This document shows positions 34,797 to 42,186 of a stretch of 64,000 bases of DNA, one piece after another. Source of the stretch: Paludibacteraceae bacterium. Its GTDB lineage: Bacteria > Bacteroidota > Bacteroidia > Bacteroidales > Paludibacteraceae. A program made the translations under genes and the position numbers. Location of the stretch: positions 1-64,000 of the forward strand of contig JAFSMP010000019.1 of the NCBI GenBank assembly GCA_017447875.1, written 5' to 3'. The notes under the pieces were generated by a model. The model saw only the letters and a list, made by a program, of their open reading frames with translations. It was not told the origin of the DNA and ran no database searches. Numbering within the stretch: the first letter of the stretch is position 1; every line of letters begins with the position of its first letter.

Positions 34797-35759
34797 TTAC
34801 TTAAAACTCAGTGTTACACGTCTATAGTCATATCCCTGAAAATACCATTTCGCCAACTGCTCCGACAAGCCGCAAGTATTCAACATCTCCTTCACGATTG
34901 GTTTCTCGGCGCGGAAGCCATCCAACTCCTTTTCAACCAATTTCTCCGGCAAACCTAACTGATGTCCAAACTCCATAAACGACTCTCCGGAAACACGATG
35001 GATATCGTCAATCAACATCCCCGGATACAAGTTCTTACTGAGTGCAAAGATATGCGGATTGGTCAAATGCAAACTTGTATTTAATAAATCATACGCAGGA
35101 GTCAACCGATAGTCCCGTCCGTTCGCGGACATGAGAGAGAAATTCTTCAAATGCGCATCGTCGTTGCACGTCAAGTAGTTAAACACCACAATGCGGAAGA
35201 ACTTCAATTTCTCCACCATTGCAGCACTCACATGCCTGTCAATCAATGCGCCACACTCCGCATAACTCAACGCGTTGTACTTATAATCCGCACCGTTCGT
35301 ATCCTTGCTGATGTTCGCAATCGACGCAAAATCCTCCTGCAACCATTTCGTCCCGTCCAGCTGCACATCAAATCTCCGCGTCACATATGCTACTGCTCCG
35401 TTTCGGAAATAACACAAGCAGTTTTTCGCTGTCGGAATGCCATACACTTGTTCCGCAATCCGCATCGTCACCCACTCATTGACAGGCACCCACGGACGCT
35501 CGATAATATGCGGCTCTATCGGCGCAATCTTCAAGATGTACCGTCCTTGTTCTCCTTCCCGTGCAAAGCGCAACTGCCCTCCATCTGCCACCATCGCGTA
35601 TTTCGGCTGCACACCGGAGATAGAGATGCGTCCACTGGCTTGCGTACTCGCTTCTATCGTCGCCACATCCGCATCGATGCTCTCGTACGGCAAAATCGGC
35701 GACACCTCCTGTCCGTCGAACATCTCCATTATTGTCTTATGGTCGTATTTCTCTATCAT
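34797..35759 (-). CDS. hipT: HipT-like serine/threonine kinase toxin (HipA core)
   Basis: A 320-aa HipA-type kinase lacking the usual N-terminal subdomain, which is encoded separately by the next gene upstream. The Gly-rich loop region SGRISISGVQPK has two serines in a Ser46-Ile-Ser48 arrangement like the autophosphorylation site described for HipT. CNDDAHLKNFSLM gives the catalytic Asp and Asn; LTPAYDLLNT gives the metal-binding Asp. Known HipT and HipA proteins inactivate aminoacyl-tRNA synthetases; the target here is not known. It lies between hipS and hipB. Confidence 0.9.
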   Translation of the reverse strand: MIEKYDHKTIMEMFDGQEVSPILPYESIDADVATIEASTQASGRISISGVQPKYAMVADGGQLRFAREGEQGRYILKIAPIEPHIIERPWVPVNEWVTMRIAEQVYGIPTAKNCLCYFRNGAVAYVTRRFDVQLDGTKWLQEDFASIANISKDTNGADYKYNALSYAECGALIDRHVSAAMVEKLKFFRIVVFNYLTCNDDAHLKNFSLMSANGRDYRLTPAYDLLNTSLHLTNPHIFALSKNLYPGMLIDDIHRVSGESFMEFGHQLGLPEKLVEKELDGFRAEKPIVKEMLNTCGLSEQLAKWYFQGYDYRRVTLSFK

Positions 35760-35796
35760 ACAATACGCTATGATTTAATTTTTTTTTTGTTTTTTC

Positions 35797-36123
35797 TTAC
35801 TCTGAAATAGGTTTCACAGTAATAGCACCTATGGTGTCGTAGGTTGCTGTTGCAGCCAGCAATGCGAAATCATCATTCTCATCAATCCGCATTGTCCTGG
35901 ACTGCAAGCGCCTATTATATCCTTCAGCCAACATATTGGCGAACACAGCGAACAATCGCTCCGACTGATACACTGCTTTCGACTTAGGCATGTTCAAGCA
36001 CAATGCTGGTAACCCGCTATCAGCACGATAGGCTTCATCGTACCGAAACTCATAGTCCCGCGGACTCTTTTGCTCCAATTCCCCGGCATAAATGCCTTGG
36101 ATATATACAGCTAATCTACTCAT
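35797..36123 (-). CDS. hipS: HipS-like antitoxin (HipA N-terminal subdomain)
   Basis: A 108-aa protein equal to the N-terminal subdomain 1 of HipA (MSRLAVYIQGIYAGELEQ, then FRYDEAYRADSGLPALCLNMP, then LFAVFANMLAEG). In HipBST systems this free subdomain is the part that neutralises the kinase. It is the first gene of the operon; its ATG directly follows an operator, so repressor binding would cover the transcript start. Confidence 0.88.
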   Translation of the reverse strand: MSRLAVYIQGIYAGELEQKSPRDYEFRYDEAYRADSGLPALCLNMPKSKAVYQSERLFAVFANMLAEGYNRRLQSRTMRIDENDDFALLAATATYDTIGAITVKPISE

Positions 36124-36147
36124 AAATTCACACTATCTTGTGATTTT
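36124..36147. promoter_or_regulatory. HipB-type operator, proximal
   Basis: AAATTCAC-N8-GTGATTTT. It begins one base before the hipS start and covers the expected transcript start. Confidence 0.75.
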
Positions 36148-36152
36148 CGCTG

Positions 36153-36183
36153 CAAAGGTACTACTTTTTTTTGATATGTGCAA
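36153..36183 (-). promoter_or_regulatory. Promoter of the HipBST operon
   Basis: Minus strand TTGCACATATCA (36183-36172) and TACCTTTG (36160-36153), 23 bases apart, lying exactly between two operator copies. Confidence 0.85.
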
Positions 36184-36185
36184 AT

Positions 36186-36209
36186 AAATTCACGCTTTTT
36201 TGTGATTTT
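36186..36209. promoter_or_regulatory. HipB-type operator, distal
   Basis: AAATTCAC-N8-GTGATTTT again, 62 bases (about six helical turns) from the proximal copy and immediately upstream of the -33 element. Confidence 0.75.
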
Positions 36210-36337
36210 TAATGTGTTGACCTTATCCCGGCATCCTGTTTGCCTCCTATATCCCTCTCTTTTAGCTTCCATTTAGCATCCATTTACATACGCATCTCGT
36301 TCGCATTACGGACATCTCTGTCCGGTGCTTTTCGCCT

Positions 36338-36790
36338 TTATTGTGCGATCTGCTCTTTGATGACGGCGCAGATTTTTGGAGTAAGGCGACGATAGGCATC
36401 TAAGGCAGCATCGTCAAAATCAGTGTTATGGGCTCCTTTTTCTGTAAAGTTGTTCTCGTAGATACGCACATCAAAAGCACCACGATCAATGAGGATCGTT
36501 GCTGTCACTTCTGTGAAGTACCACGTTTTTGAAGCAATAGTGGATTCTTGTTTTTTGCCGGTAATGCCATTTACCTGAATAGTCCAATCTGCCTCATTGG
36601 CGGCATAGACAATTTTGTATCCTGCTTCAGATAAACAACCGGCTATGTCGCCGCGCAGTTGCGTGTAGGTATAAGAGGTTGTAAGGGCGTTACAACTCAA
36701 GAATATTTTGCCCGCAGGTATATTTTGCGCACAAACTGGCGCAAAATATACCATAAAGGCAGAGAATACTATAAAAATGGTTCTTTTCAT
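36338..36790 (-). CDS. Secreted protein of unknown function beside a CsgG-like gene
   Basis: A 150-aa protein with a signal peptide (residues ~1-21, ending PVCA). The mature part (KIFLSCNALTTSYTYTQLRG, then DWTIQVNGITGKK, then ATILIDRGAFDVRIYENNFT) resembles small periplasmic LPP20 or CsgG-companion domains in outline only. It follows the CsgG-like gene with a 3-base gap, so the two products probably act together. Confidence 0.7.
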   Translation of the reverse strand: MKRTIFIVFSAFMVYFAPVCAQNIPAGKIFLSCNALTTSYTYTQLRGDIAGCLSEAGYKIVYAANEADWTIQVNGITGKKQESTIASKTWYFTEVTATILIDRGAFDVRIYENNFTEKGAHNTDFDDAALDAYRRLTPKICAVIKEQIAQ

Positions 36791-36793
36791 GGA

Positions 36794-37705
36794 TCAGAAA
36801 TTCAATGCAAGACCGAGACCGTTTGGACCAGCGGTAATACCAAGAGCTAAAGGTACTGCAGTCGAAGATGCACATTTTTTATTGTACGTTTTATGGGACC
36901 GGTTAATTTTATCATATCCTACAGCAATAGGAATCAAAACAGCTAAACCCGTCAATGTAGGTCCTGTAATAACTAATGCCTCTCCAGCTTCGCTCAAGCC
37001 TCCATCTCCTTTTTCTGCAATTAGCATTCCTGTTCCAGCTCCGGTTAGTGCTAATCCAGCTCCCATCAAACACCAACCGGAAATAGCCCATTTTTTACCA
37101 TCACGATATTGCTTATAGGCTTGCGGACAATTTTCGCGCAAGAATTGCAGATAGGCTTTCTTATCTAAATATTTTCCGGTATACATATATTCATTTAGTC
37201 CAATACGCTGAATACTATATTTTTCCACCGCAGAACCATAGTTTGTTGCTCCAAAAAGTCTCTTAGCAAGTTGAGCGCAACTTTTTTCCATAGATGTAGC
37301 ATCCAAATCCATCGTCATATTATCAACAATTTCTACTTTCGCTGTTTCTACATTGAGAATTTTTGCACTAACGAATACGCTGTTGTTGCCAGTAAGGACT
37401 CCCTCTGTTACAAGAATAAGTGAAACACCGGCCATTTCACCAAGTTGACGAATTTGGTCATTGCTAACTAAACCTGTGCGTTGGAATTCATGTTCTGACA
37501 TAACGGCATCTATGTCGGAGCGGTCATACGCTTCATAGCCGGCTGTATTAGCCACGGCACGAGCCATGTTTGCACGAAGCATCATTTTCTGACTGTAAGA
37601 CATACGATCTTCACGATCCACTACTTCCAAGATAGCGACTTTCTTGGTTTGTGCAAATGCTGTCAGCGAAAGGGCTGAGAGCAGGATAAATAATAGTTTT
37701 TTCAT
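36794..37705 (-). CDS. CsgG-domain-like exported protein
   Basis: A 303-aa protein. ATG 37705 gives a clean signal peptide (MKKLLFILLSALSLTAFAQ); the longer reading frame upstream runs through the leader hairpin and is rejected. Residues ~20-150 (KKVAILEVVDRED, YEAYDRSDIDAVMSEHEFQ, LGEMAGVSLILVTEG) match the CsgG/LpoB-like alpha-beta fold. The C-terminal third has two hydrophobic segments (ISGWCLMGAGLALTGAGTG and VITGPTLTGLAVLIPIAV). It may form or regulate an envelope assembly. It has its own promoter and a 235-base leader. Confidence 0.78.
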   Translation of the reverse strand: MKKLLFILLSALSLTAFAQTKKVAILEVVDREDRMSYSQKMMLRANMARAVANTAGYEAYDRSDIDAVMSEHEFQRTGLVSNDQIRQLGEMAGVSLILVTEGVLTGNNSVFVSAKILNVETAKVEIVDNMTMDLDATSMEKSCAQLAKRLFGATNYGSAVEKYSIQRIGLNEYMYTGKYLDKKAYLQFLRENCPQAYKQYRDGKKWAISGWCLMGAGLALTGAGTGMLIAEKGDGGLSEAGEALVITGPTLTGLAVLIPIAVGYDKINRSHKTYNKKCASSTAVPLALGITAGPNGLGLALNF

Positions 37706-38042
37706 TGTTGTTATTAATTTTATAATACAAAAAGTGCGAACTTCTGTTGTTATATTGGGTCCTTCGGGTCTCGACTCCCATACCATCCAATATACGTAGA
37801 AAGCTCACACTAATAGTGCGAGCATTCGCATTATTTCGGAATGGTATTTTCAAATTGTCGAGAAATGAAAGACTCCTTATATAAAGCAAATGCTTTTTGA
37901 GGTGCACGCTTGCGCCATATATGTATTGCAAAAACCTTTGCGGTTGCAAAATTACTACAAATTTTTGATATATGCAAATTTATTTTGCTTTTTGTGGCAG
38001 ATATATTTATCTTTGGATTGTTTTTGACCCTTTCAGACGCAT
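37706..38042 (-). other. Leader and promoter region of the CsgG-like gene
   Basis: From the expected transcript start near 37940 there are ~235 bases before the ATG. It contains a perfect 8-bp stem TATATTGG / CCAATATA (37751-37758 with 37787-37794) enclosing GC-rich sequence, and short CGAATGC / GCATTCG-type repeats near 37815-37835. No recognised riboswitch or tRNA. Between 37978 and 38042 I see only AT-rich sequence. Confidence 0.5.
37947..37977 (-). promoter_or_regulatory. Promoter of the CsgG-like gene
   Basis: Minus strand TTGCATATATCA (37977-37966) and TAATTTTG (37954-37947), 23 bases apart. Confidence 0.8.
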
Positions 38043-38065
38043 AAAAAAAGCAACCTCTCGGTTGC
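38043..38065 (-). terminator. Terminator of the 68-aa protein gene
   Basis: GCAACC-gaga-GGTTGC on the minus strand followed by seven T's. It lies about 45 bases after the stop at 38112. Confidence 0.85.
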
Positions 38066-38111
38066 TGATACTATTTCCCTGCTTTTTTATGCTGTCGGAG
38101 CCAGCGAGAGG

Positions 38112-38318
38112 TTATCGTTCGTGAATACTACACATCTCGTCTAATTTCTGTTGGTCCAAATCCAACTTGTCCCATAACTCATTTGCCCGTTTAGCTACTT
38201 TCTCATGATAGTAAGAGCGTAATACATTTTGCAAATCCAATTGGCTCTCTTTCGTTTTGGAGAAAGAGAATAATTGCAGCAAATACAATTGTGTCGGATT
38301 TAATTGAGTAGCAACCAT
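38112..38318 (-). CDS. Small helical protein, orphan antitoxin-like
   Basis: A 68-aa protein: QLNPTQLYLLQLFSFSKTKE, then LDLQNVLRSYYHEKVAKRA, then a short acidic helix. Small Bacteroidota proteins starting 'LNPxQLxLLxxF' are common, and some are found next to putative PIN-type toxins. Here no toxin gene is adjacent and the gene has its own promoter and terminator. Function unknown. Confidence 0.75.
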   Translation of the reverse strand: MVATQLNPTQLYLLQLFSFSKTKESQLDLQNVLRSYYHEKVAKRANELWDKLDLDQQKLDEMCSIHER

Positions 38319-38346
38319 AAATAGTAATGATTTTCCTGTTATTCAA

Positions 38347-38388
38347 ACCTTTGCGGCTGCAAAGGTACAAAAAAAATGACATACGCAA
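38347..38388 (-). promoter_or_regulatory. Promoter with inverted repeat, 68-aa protein gene
   Basis: Minus strand TTGCGTATGTCA (38388-38377) and TACCTTTG (38367-38360), only 21 bases apart. The -7 box lies in a perfect inverted repeat ACCTTTGC-ggct-GCAAAGGT (38347-38366), which could be an operator. Confidence 0.7.
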
Positions 38389-38419
38389 GAGTTGTATGTC
38401 AATTTATGCATTTTTTTGT

Positions 38420-39667
38420 TTATTTCCACTTCTTAGGTGTCAATTTGGTGCCATCGGGTAGAATCGGTTTATCCAATACTTTGACCCAATTCGGTCTGCC
38501 TACCGATTTGTCCTGCGAACGGAACTCATAACTGTTCGGACAGGGATCCTCTGGGTTAAAATTCTCCCTTTTGTTGATCAGCCCTGTACTCCAACCTTCG
38601 GGTGCCAAAACGTCTTCATCCCATGTCGTATAAGCCCAAACGGTCTCGCCCCATGCTCTCCACGGACGAGCCAGCCAGACTTGCTGACGTCTGGGGTGGA
38701 ACTTTTCTACTATGTCTGTAGTCGTTATACCGCCTTTCGTTTTCTGGGTCTTGATAGTGTATTTAGATAGCCGCAATTCCTCTTCTGTCGCCAAACGGAT
38801 GTGGCATTTGTAGAACAACATCCCCCGTAACCCGTCTCCCGTAACCTGTAACCCTTTCTCGTCACTTCCGGATCGGCCTGCGGAGATATAGCATTTATCG
38901 CCTTTCTCGCCGTTGATATTTGCCACAATAGTCGCTCCATCCACCGCTATCGTCATAGCGCCGAAGATAAAATCCACGCCGCCTGCCAACACGCCGCCTT
39001 CCCAGTAAATGCTGGCTCCCTGGTCGCCGTAAAGCACGTCCTGTCTGCCTACTGCACGGCAGTTCTTGAGGTGCGCATTCGTAGCTGTTGATGTAAACGA
39101 GATCGCGGCTGCCCGTTCGCGGTAGGCTTTCTTCTGCACTTCGGTCGAACCCACCTCTTTTGGACGTTGGGGCATCACTTTCTTTGGACGCTCTTTCTCC
39201 GTCCAAGGCAGGTCGGACTGACTGATATCGACCAAGCTGTCCTGCGCTTCTTTTTCTGACACATAGAGGTTGAAACTGTTCTCTAAAATAATATTCTCTG
39301 CCTTAAAATCGGGTGCAGTCACAAGCACCGACGCGTTCCATCTTCTGGTTCTACTTCCGCCATAATTCGGTACGTCACCCATACTTTTGTATTGGTACCC
39401 ATGCCCATAGTACCACGTGATACGCACCGCCTCCGGATCCGCCTCTACGCCCTGCTTCCACAAGGCGATAGACGGCTTTTTGCTGGCATTCTTGAGTGTC
39501 AGTCCCGGCACGTCAATGGTCAGTTCTTCCTGGTACGTACCCGGCGCGATATAGATGGTGGTTCGTTCCTGACGAGCCGCGTATACCGCCCGCGCGGAGT
39601 CTAGTGCATCGTTGATCCGTTCACCGGAAGCCACATGCAGAACCAAAGATAAAATAAAGGCTATCAT
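38420..39667 (-). CDS. Pectinesterase-family protein (CE8)
   Basis: A 415-aa protein of the pectin methylesterase beta-helix family: TTIYIAPGTYQEELTI at the N-terminus, the catalytic segments GRQDVLYGDQG and GGVDFIFGAMT (two Asp), and LARPWRAWGETVWAYT with the substrate Arg. It removes methyl groups from pectin, preparing it for the GH28 enzyme in the same window. The signal peptide is short (MIAFILSLVLHVASG). A word repeat at 38823-38855 lies in the coding sequence (KGLQVTGDGLRGMLF). Confidence 0.88.
   Translation of the reverse strand: MIAFILSLVLHVASGERINDALDSARAVYAARQERTTIYIAPGTYQEELTIDVPGLTLKNASKKPSIALWKQGVEADPEAVRITWYYGHGYQYKSMGDVPNYGGSRTRRWNASVLVTAPDFKAENIILENSFNLYVSEKEAQDSLVDISQSDLPWTEKERPKKVMPQRPKEVGSTEVQKKAYRERAAAISFTSTATNAHLKNCRAVGRQDVLYGDQGASIYWEGGVLAGGVDFIFGAMTIAVDGATIVANINGEKGDKCYISAGRSGSDEKGLQVTGDGLRGMLFYKCHIRLATEEELRLSKYTIKTQKTKGGITTTDIVEKFHPRRQQVWLARPWRAWGETVWAYTTWDEDVLAPEGWSTGLINKRENFNPEDPCPNSYEFRSQDKSVGRPNWVKVLDKPILPDGTKLTPKKWK
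38823..38855. repeat. Word repeat in the pectinesterase gene
   Basis: CCCGTAA, CCCGTCT, CCCGTAA, CCTGTAA, CCC units. The same 'GTAACC' word recurs at 42658-42684 and 58790-58822. Confidence 0.75.
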
Positions 39668-39846
39668 TCGTCTACGGTCATTTGGCAGTTTTTACAATCG
39701 AAATGGAGCGTCAGCACTTTGCCGGTACGCAGACGTAAATAACGCGGTTCCTTGCCTTGCGGGTAAGGATTCACCTTGCGACAATGCCCGAGTTCAAACA
39801 GCAGGCAATATCGACATGTCATCAAATGATCGTAGTGCGTCTCCAT
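39664..39846 (-). pseudogene. Detached C-terminal end of a U32 peptidase
   Basis: A 60-aa ORF (METHYDHLMTCRYCLLFELG, ending TLHFDCKNCQMTVDE) that matches the cysteine-rich C-terminal tail normally joined to U32 peptidases. It overlaps the end of the U32 gene by 25 bases in another frame. The usual ~50 residues that link the LNxxRR segment to this tail are missing. It may be translated by reinitiation or be a remnant. Confidence 0.65.
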
Positions 39847-41342
39847 TCGTTCAAAATGCTAATGGGTATAAAATAAGGTGCGCTCTCAATACGGATCTCC
39901 CGCGCCACATACGGCGTATCGCCCAACTTACTCAACTGCGTACGAATCGTCTCTAATGCTTTGTCCGCATTCTTGGCGGGTTCTTTGACATAGTCAAACG
40001 TACGTTCTTTATCACCGATACGCAGGCTAAAACCGTTCTCTGTCTCCCTCAACACAATATCCACCGGAATGCGGCGCTCGCTATGTAGATTCTTCGTGAA
40101 TTCGACATCGAGATTTCGGTATAACGGGATTCCGATATATCGGGATTCCGGTGTCTTATTGATCTTGATAATATTTCCTTCGACACCGTTTACCGAGAAG
40201 CCTTCGCTTCCGATTGTCAGGCCGTCTCCGTTATGCAGCACGACACCTTCTTTGAGCCTCACTCTCAACATGTTACCGCGTGCTTCGAGTGCTTCGCCGA
40301 TATATTCTCCGGTGGATTTTGGTGTGTTCCAATTCGCCATGTGCGGCGTCCGTCCATGCAAGAAATAGTCCGTGGCTCCGCGATGGAACGTCTTCTCCGG
40401 ATTCGGCTCAAATGTGCGGCTGTAGAGATGTCTTTTTTCTTTGAGCGAAGCGGTCTTTTGTCTTTCAGCGTAGCGGTCTATCGCATCGCGATAATATGCT
40501 GTGATATTCGTCACGTAGTCTGTATCTTTGAGACGTCCTTCGATCTTAAAGGTCGTGACACCTGCGTCGATGAGTTCTTGCAGATACGCACTGCGATCCA
40601 TGTCTTGCAATGAAAGCAGGTACCGCTGATGAATGGGTTCGCCGTGTTCGTCTAAAACCTCGTTTCCGTTAGCATCCAGCAGGTCATACGCCATGCGGCA
40701 GAACTGTGCACACGCCCCTCTGTTGGCACTGCGTCCTGCCAGCACTTCGGATATATAGCACCGTCCGGAATAACTGACGCAAAGGGCACCATGCACGAAG
40801 GCTTCGAGTTCGATATCCGGTACGGCTTCATGAATTGCCCGTATCTCGTCGATCCCTAATTCCCGAGCCAGTACGACCCGTTTGAAACCCAACTCTTTGA
40901 GCCGTTTCACCTGTTCCGGCGTGCGGTTGTCACATTGCGTAGAAGCATGAAAACGAATAGGCGGTAAATCGAAATCGAGTAGATGCAGATCCTGAATGAT
41001 GAGCGCATCGACACCTATTTTATAGAGCGTATGCGCGAGCGCGACCGCGTGTGCGTATTCATCCTCATGAAGCAGCGTGTTGAGCGTCACCAGCACCTGT
41101 ACTCCGTACGTATGGGCGTAGCGCACCACCTCCGCCAGGTCCTCCAGGCTGTTTCCTGCCGCTTGCCGCGCACCGTAAGCCGGCGCACCGATGTACACCG
41201 CGTCCGCACCTGCCTGTATAGCCGCGATTGCTACTTGCTTGTCGCGAGCCGGAGCGAGGAGGCTAAGCGGTACATCACGATGCCTGCCGTCACCGACACG
41301 TTCATCGAGTGCTTCGTTCCGTATTGAGGAATCTCTATGCAT
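39822..41342 (-). CDS. U32-family peptidase, C-terminally truncated by frameshift
   Basis: A 506-aa U32 peptidase-like protein (collagenase-like; members act in rRNA hydroxylation or unknown processes). SLLAPARDKQVAIAAIQAGADAVYIGAP is the TIM-barrel start (given here in parts: SLLAPARDKQ, then GADAVYIGAP); VHGALCVSYSGRCYIS and GRSANRGACAQFCR carry the conserved cysteines. It ends ISILNEWRRTTII where homologues continue; the remaining tail is in the ORF at 39664-39846. No good start lies near the barrel, so I keep ATG 41342, which overlaps the methyltransferase gene by 112 bases. A word repeat at 40430-40479 is in frame. Confidence 0.85.
   Translation of the reverse strand: MHRDSSIRNEALDERVGDGRHRDVPLSLLAPARDKQVAIAAIQAGADAVYIGAPAYGARQAAGNSLEDLAEVVRYAHTYGVQVLVTLNTLLHEDEYAHAVALAHTLYKIGVDALIIQDLHLLDFDLPPIRFHASTQCDNRTPEQVKRLKELGFKRVVLARELGIDEIRAIHEAVPDIELEAFVHGALCVSYSGRCYISEVLAGRSANRGACAQFCRMAYDLLDANGNEVLDEHGEPIHQRYLLSLQDMDRSAYLQELIDAGVTTFKIEGRLKDTDYVTNITAYYRDAIDRYAERQKTASLKEKRHLYSRTFEPNPEKTFHRGATDYFLHGRTPHMANWNTPKSTGEYIGEALEARGNMLRVRLKEGVVLHNGDGLTIGSEGFSVNGVEGNIIKINKTPESRYIGIPLYRNLDVEFTKNLHSERRIPVDIVLRETENGFSLRIGDKERTFDYVKEPAKNADKALETIRTQLSKLGDTPYVAREIRIESAPYFIPISILNEWRRTTII
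40430..40479. repeat. In-frame word repeat in the U32 gene
   Basis: GTCTTTTTTCTTTGAGCGAA, then GCGGTCTTTTGTCTTTCAGC, then GTAGCGGTCT. It combines the AGCGnAGCGGTC word with the TTTTGTCTTT word. It encodes RYAERQKTASLKEKR. The same combination is intergenic at 46051-46103. Confidence 0.85.
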
Positions 41343-41803
41343 TGATCACAATGATCTATTACTTCTTGTTGAACTCCGAAGACTTCATGTCCCAGAATCA
41401 CAGCGATTTTAGGACAATTTTCCATTTTCCATTGTCCATTTTCCATTTCACGCACGACTTGCTCCAGCGTGACGGAATCATGCGCCTGTTCGACGGCATA
41501 GACGGTGTAGCCTTGTGCCTTGAGGGCTTGTACGGCATCGAGGGTCTCTTTGTAATACTGCCATTCGACCGATTCTTCTGCACCGAGTGCGGTCTTGTGA
41601 ATCTCGGCATTTGGCGGACAACAGCAGATACCGCAGAGCACCACTTTTTCGATACGCATCGCGTCTGCCGTGCGGAAGACGGCGCCTACATTATGCTGGC
41701 TGCGGACGTTATCGAGCACCACCACGAGCGGCAGTTTATCGGCCTCGCGGTACTCGTCCACGTTCATTCGCCCCATCTCGGCTGTCGTCAGTTTGGTTCT
41801 CAT
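41231..41803 (-). CDS. SpoU/TrmH-family RNA 2'-O-methyltransferase
   Basis: A 190-aa SPOUT methyltransferase. LVVVLDNVRSQHNVGAVFRT is motif 1 (substrate Asn/Arg), ILGHEVFGVQQEVID motif 2, and IEIPQYGTKHSMNVSVTAGI motif 3 of the knot that binds S-adenosylmethionine. A word repeat at 41414-41449 gives the loop REMENGQWKMENCPKI before motif 2. The RNA target cannot be told from sequence. Confidence 0.92.
   Translation of the reverse strand: MRTKLTTAEMGRMNVDEYREADKLPLVVVLDNVRSQHNVGAVFRTADAMRIEKVVLCGICCCPPNAEIHKTALGAEESVEWQYYKETLDAVQALKAQGYTVYAVEQAHDSVTLEQVVREMENGQWKMENCPKIAVILGHEVFGVQQEVIDHCDQCIEIPQYGTKHSMNVSVTAGIVMYRLASSLRLATSK
41414..41449. repeat. In-frame word repeat in the RNA methyltransferase
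   Basis: CAATTTTCCATTTTCCATTG, then TCCATTTTCCATTT: alternation of TTTTCCA and TTGTCCA units. It encodes MENGQWKMEN. Confidence 0.85.
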
Positions 41804-42186
41804 AACGCAAAAGGTAATTGCACACGCAGCACATGTGCGTCTTCGTCTATCTCCACGATAAAATCTTCATGCAGCGGCACCATCCGTCCGTCTTCCAGTT
41901 CAGCGAGGATATTCATCGTGCTGTCATCGACTCGCACGATCTTACCGATGGTCGTATCGTTCTCCTGCAAGGTCCATCCTTCAAAATCGACCCACGCCAT
42001 CTCGTCTTCGTTGATCTCCATGTCACCTTTCAGCACATATGCTTCTTCGCCTCTCAGGTCCGAGATAGCCTCCGAACGGAAGGGCACGAACAGCCCGTCG
42101 CGTTTGACGAACACGAAGTCCGGCAAGTCCTTGTAATGCGTGCGTTTGAGGACGCCGATAGATAGTAAGTCTGCTTCTGTGATCAT
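41800..42186 (-). CDS. rimM: Compact RimM-like ribosome maturation protein
   Basis: A 128-aa protein resembling RimM, which helps mature the 30S subunit by binding S19, but about 45 residues shorter. It starts ITEADLLSIGVLKRTH, then jumps to the lower half of the N-terminal barrel (VKRDGLFVPFRSE); the GxxGE strand and following loop are missing. The C-terminal PRC-barrel-like part is intact (IGKIVRVDDSTMNILAEL, MVPLHEDFIVEIDEDA, VQLPFAL). It overlaps both neighbours by 4 bases. If functional it is a minimal RimM. Confidence 0.75.
   Translation of the reverse strand: MITEADLLSIGVLKRTHYKDLPDFVFVKRDGLFVPFRSEAISDLRGEEAYVLKGDMEINEDEMAWVDFEGWTLQENDTTIGKIVRVDDSTMNILAELEDGRMVPLHEDFIVEIDEDAHVLRVQLPFAL

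Noticed and set aside
36308..36325. CGGACA-tctc-TGTCCG hairpin as terminator after the 150-aa protein
   Set aside because: No T-run on the needed strand; could be part of a longer structure but not called.
37765..37785. tRNA T-arm-like sequence near GAGTCGAGACCC on the minus strand
   Set aside because: No acceptor stem, anticodon arm or normal T-loop; it is the loop of the leader hairpin.
37611..37949. A 112-codon minus-strand frame starting near the CsgG-like transcript start
   Set aside because: It overlaps the signal peptide of the CsgG-like gene in another frame and has no domain or export signal.
39822..39846. Programmed ribosomal frameshift joining the two U32 parts
   Set aside because: No slippery heptamer is present at the overlap, and linker residues are missing, so simple frameshifting would not restore a normal protein.
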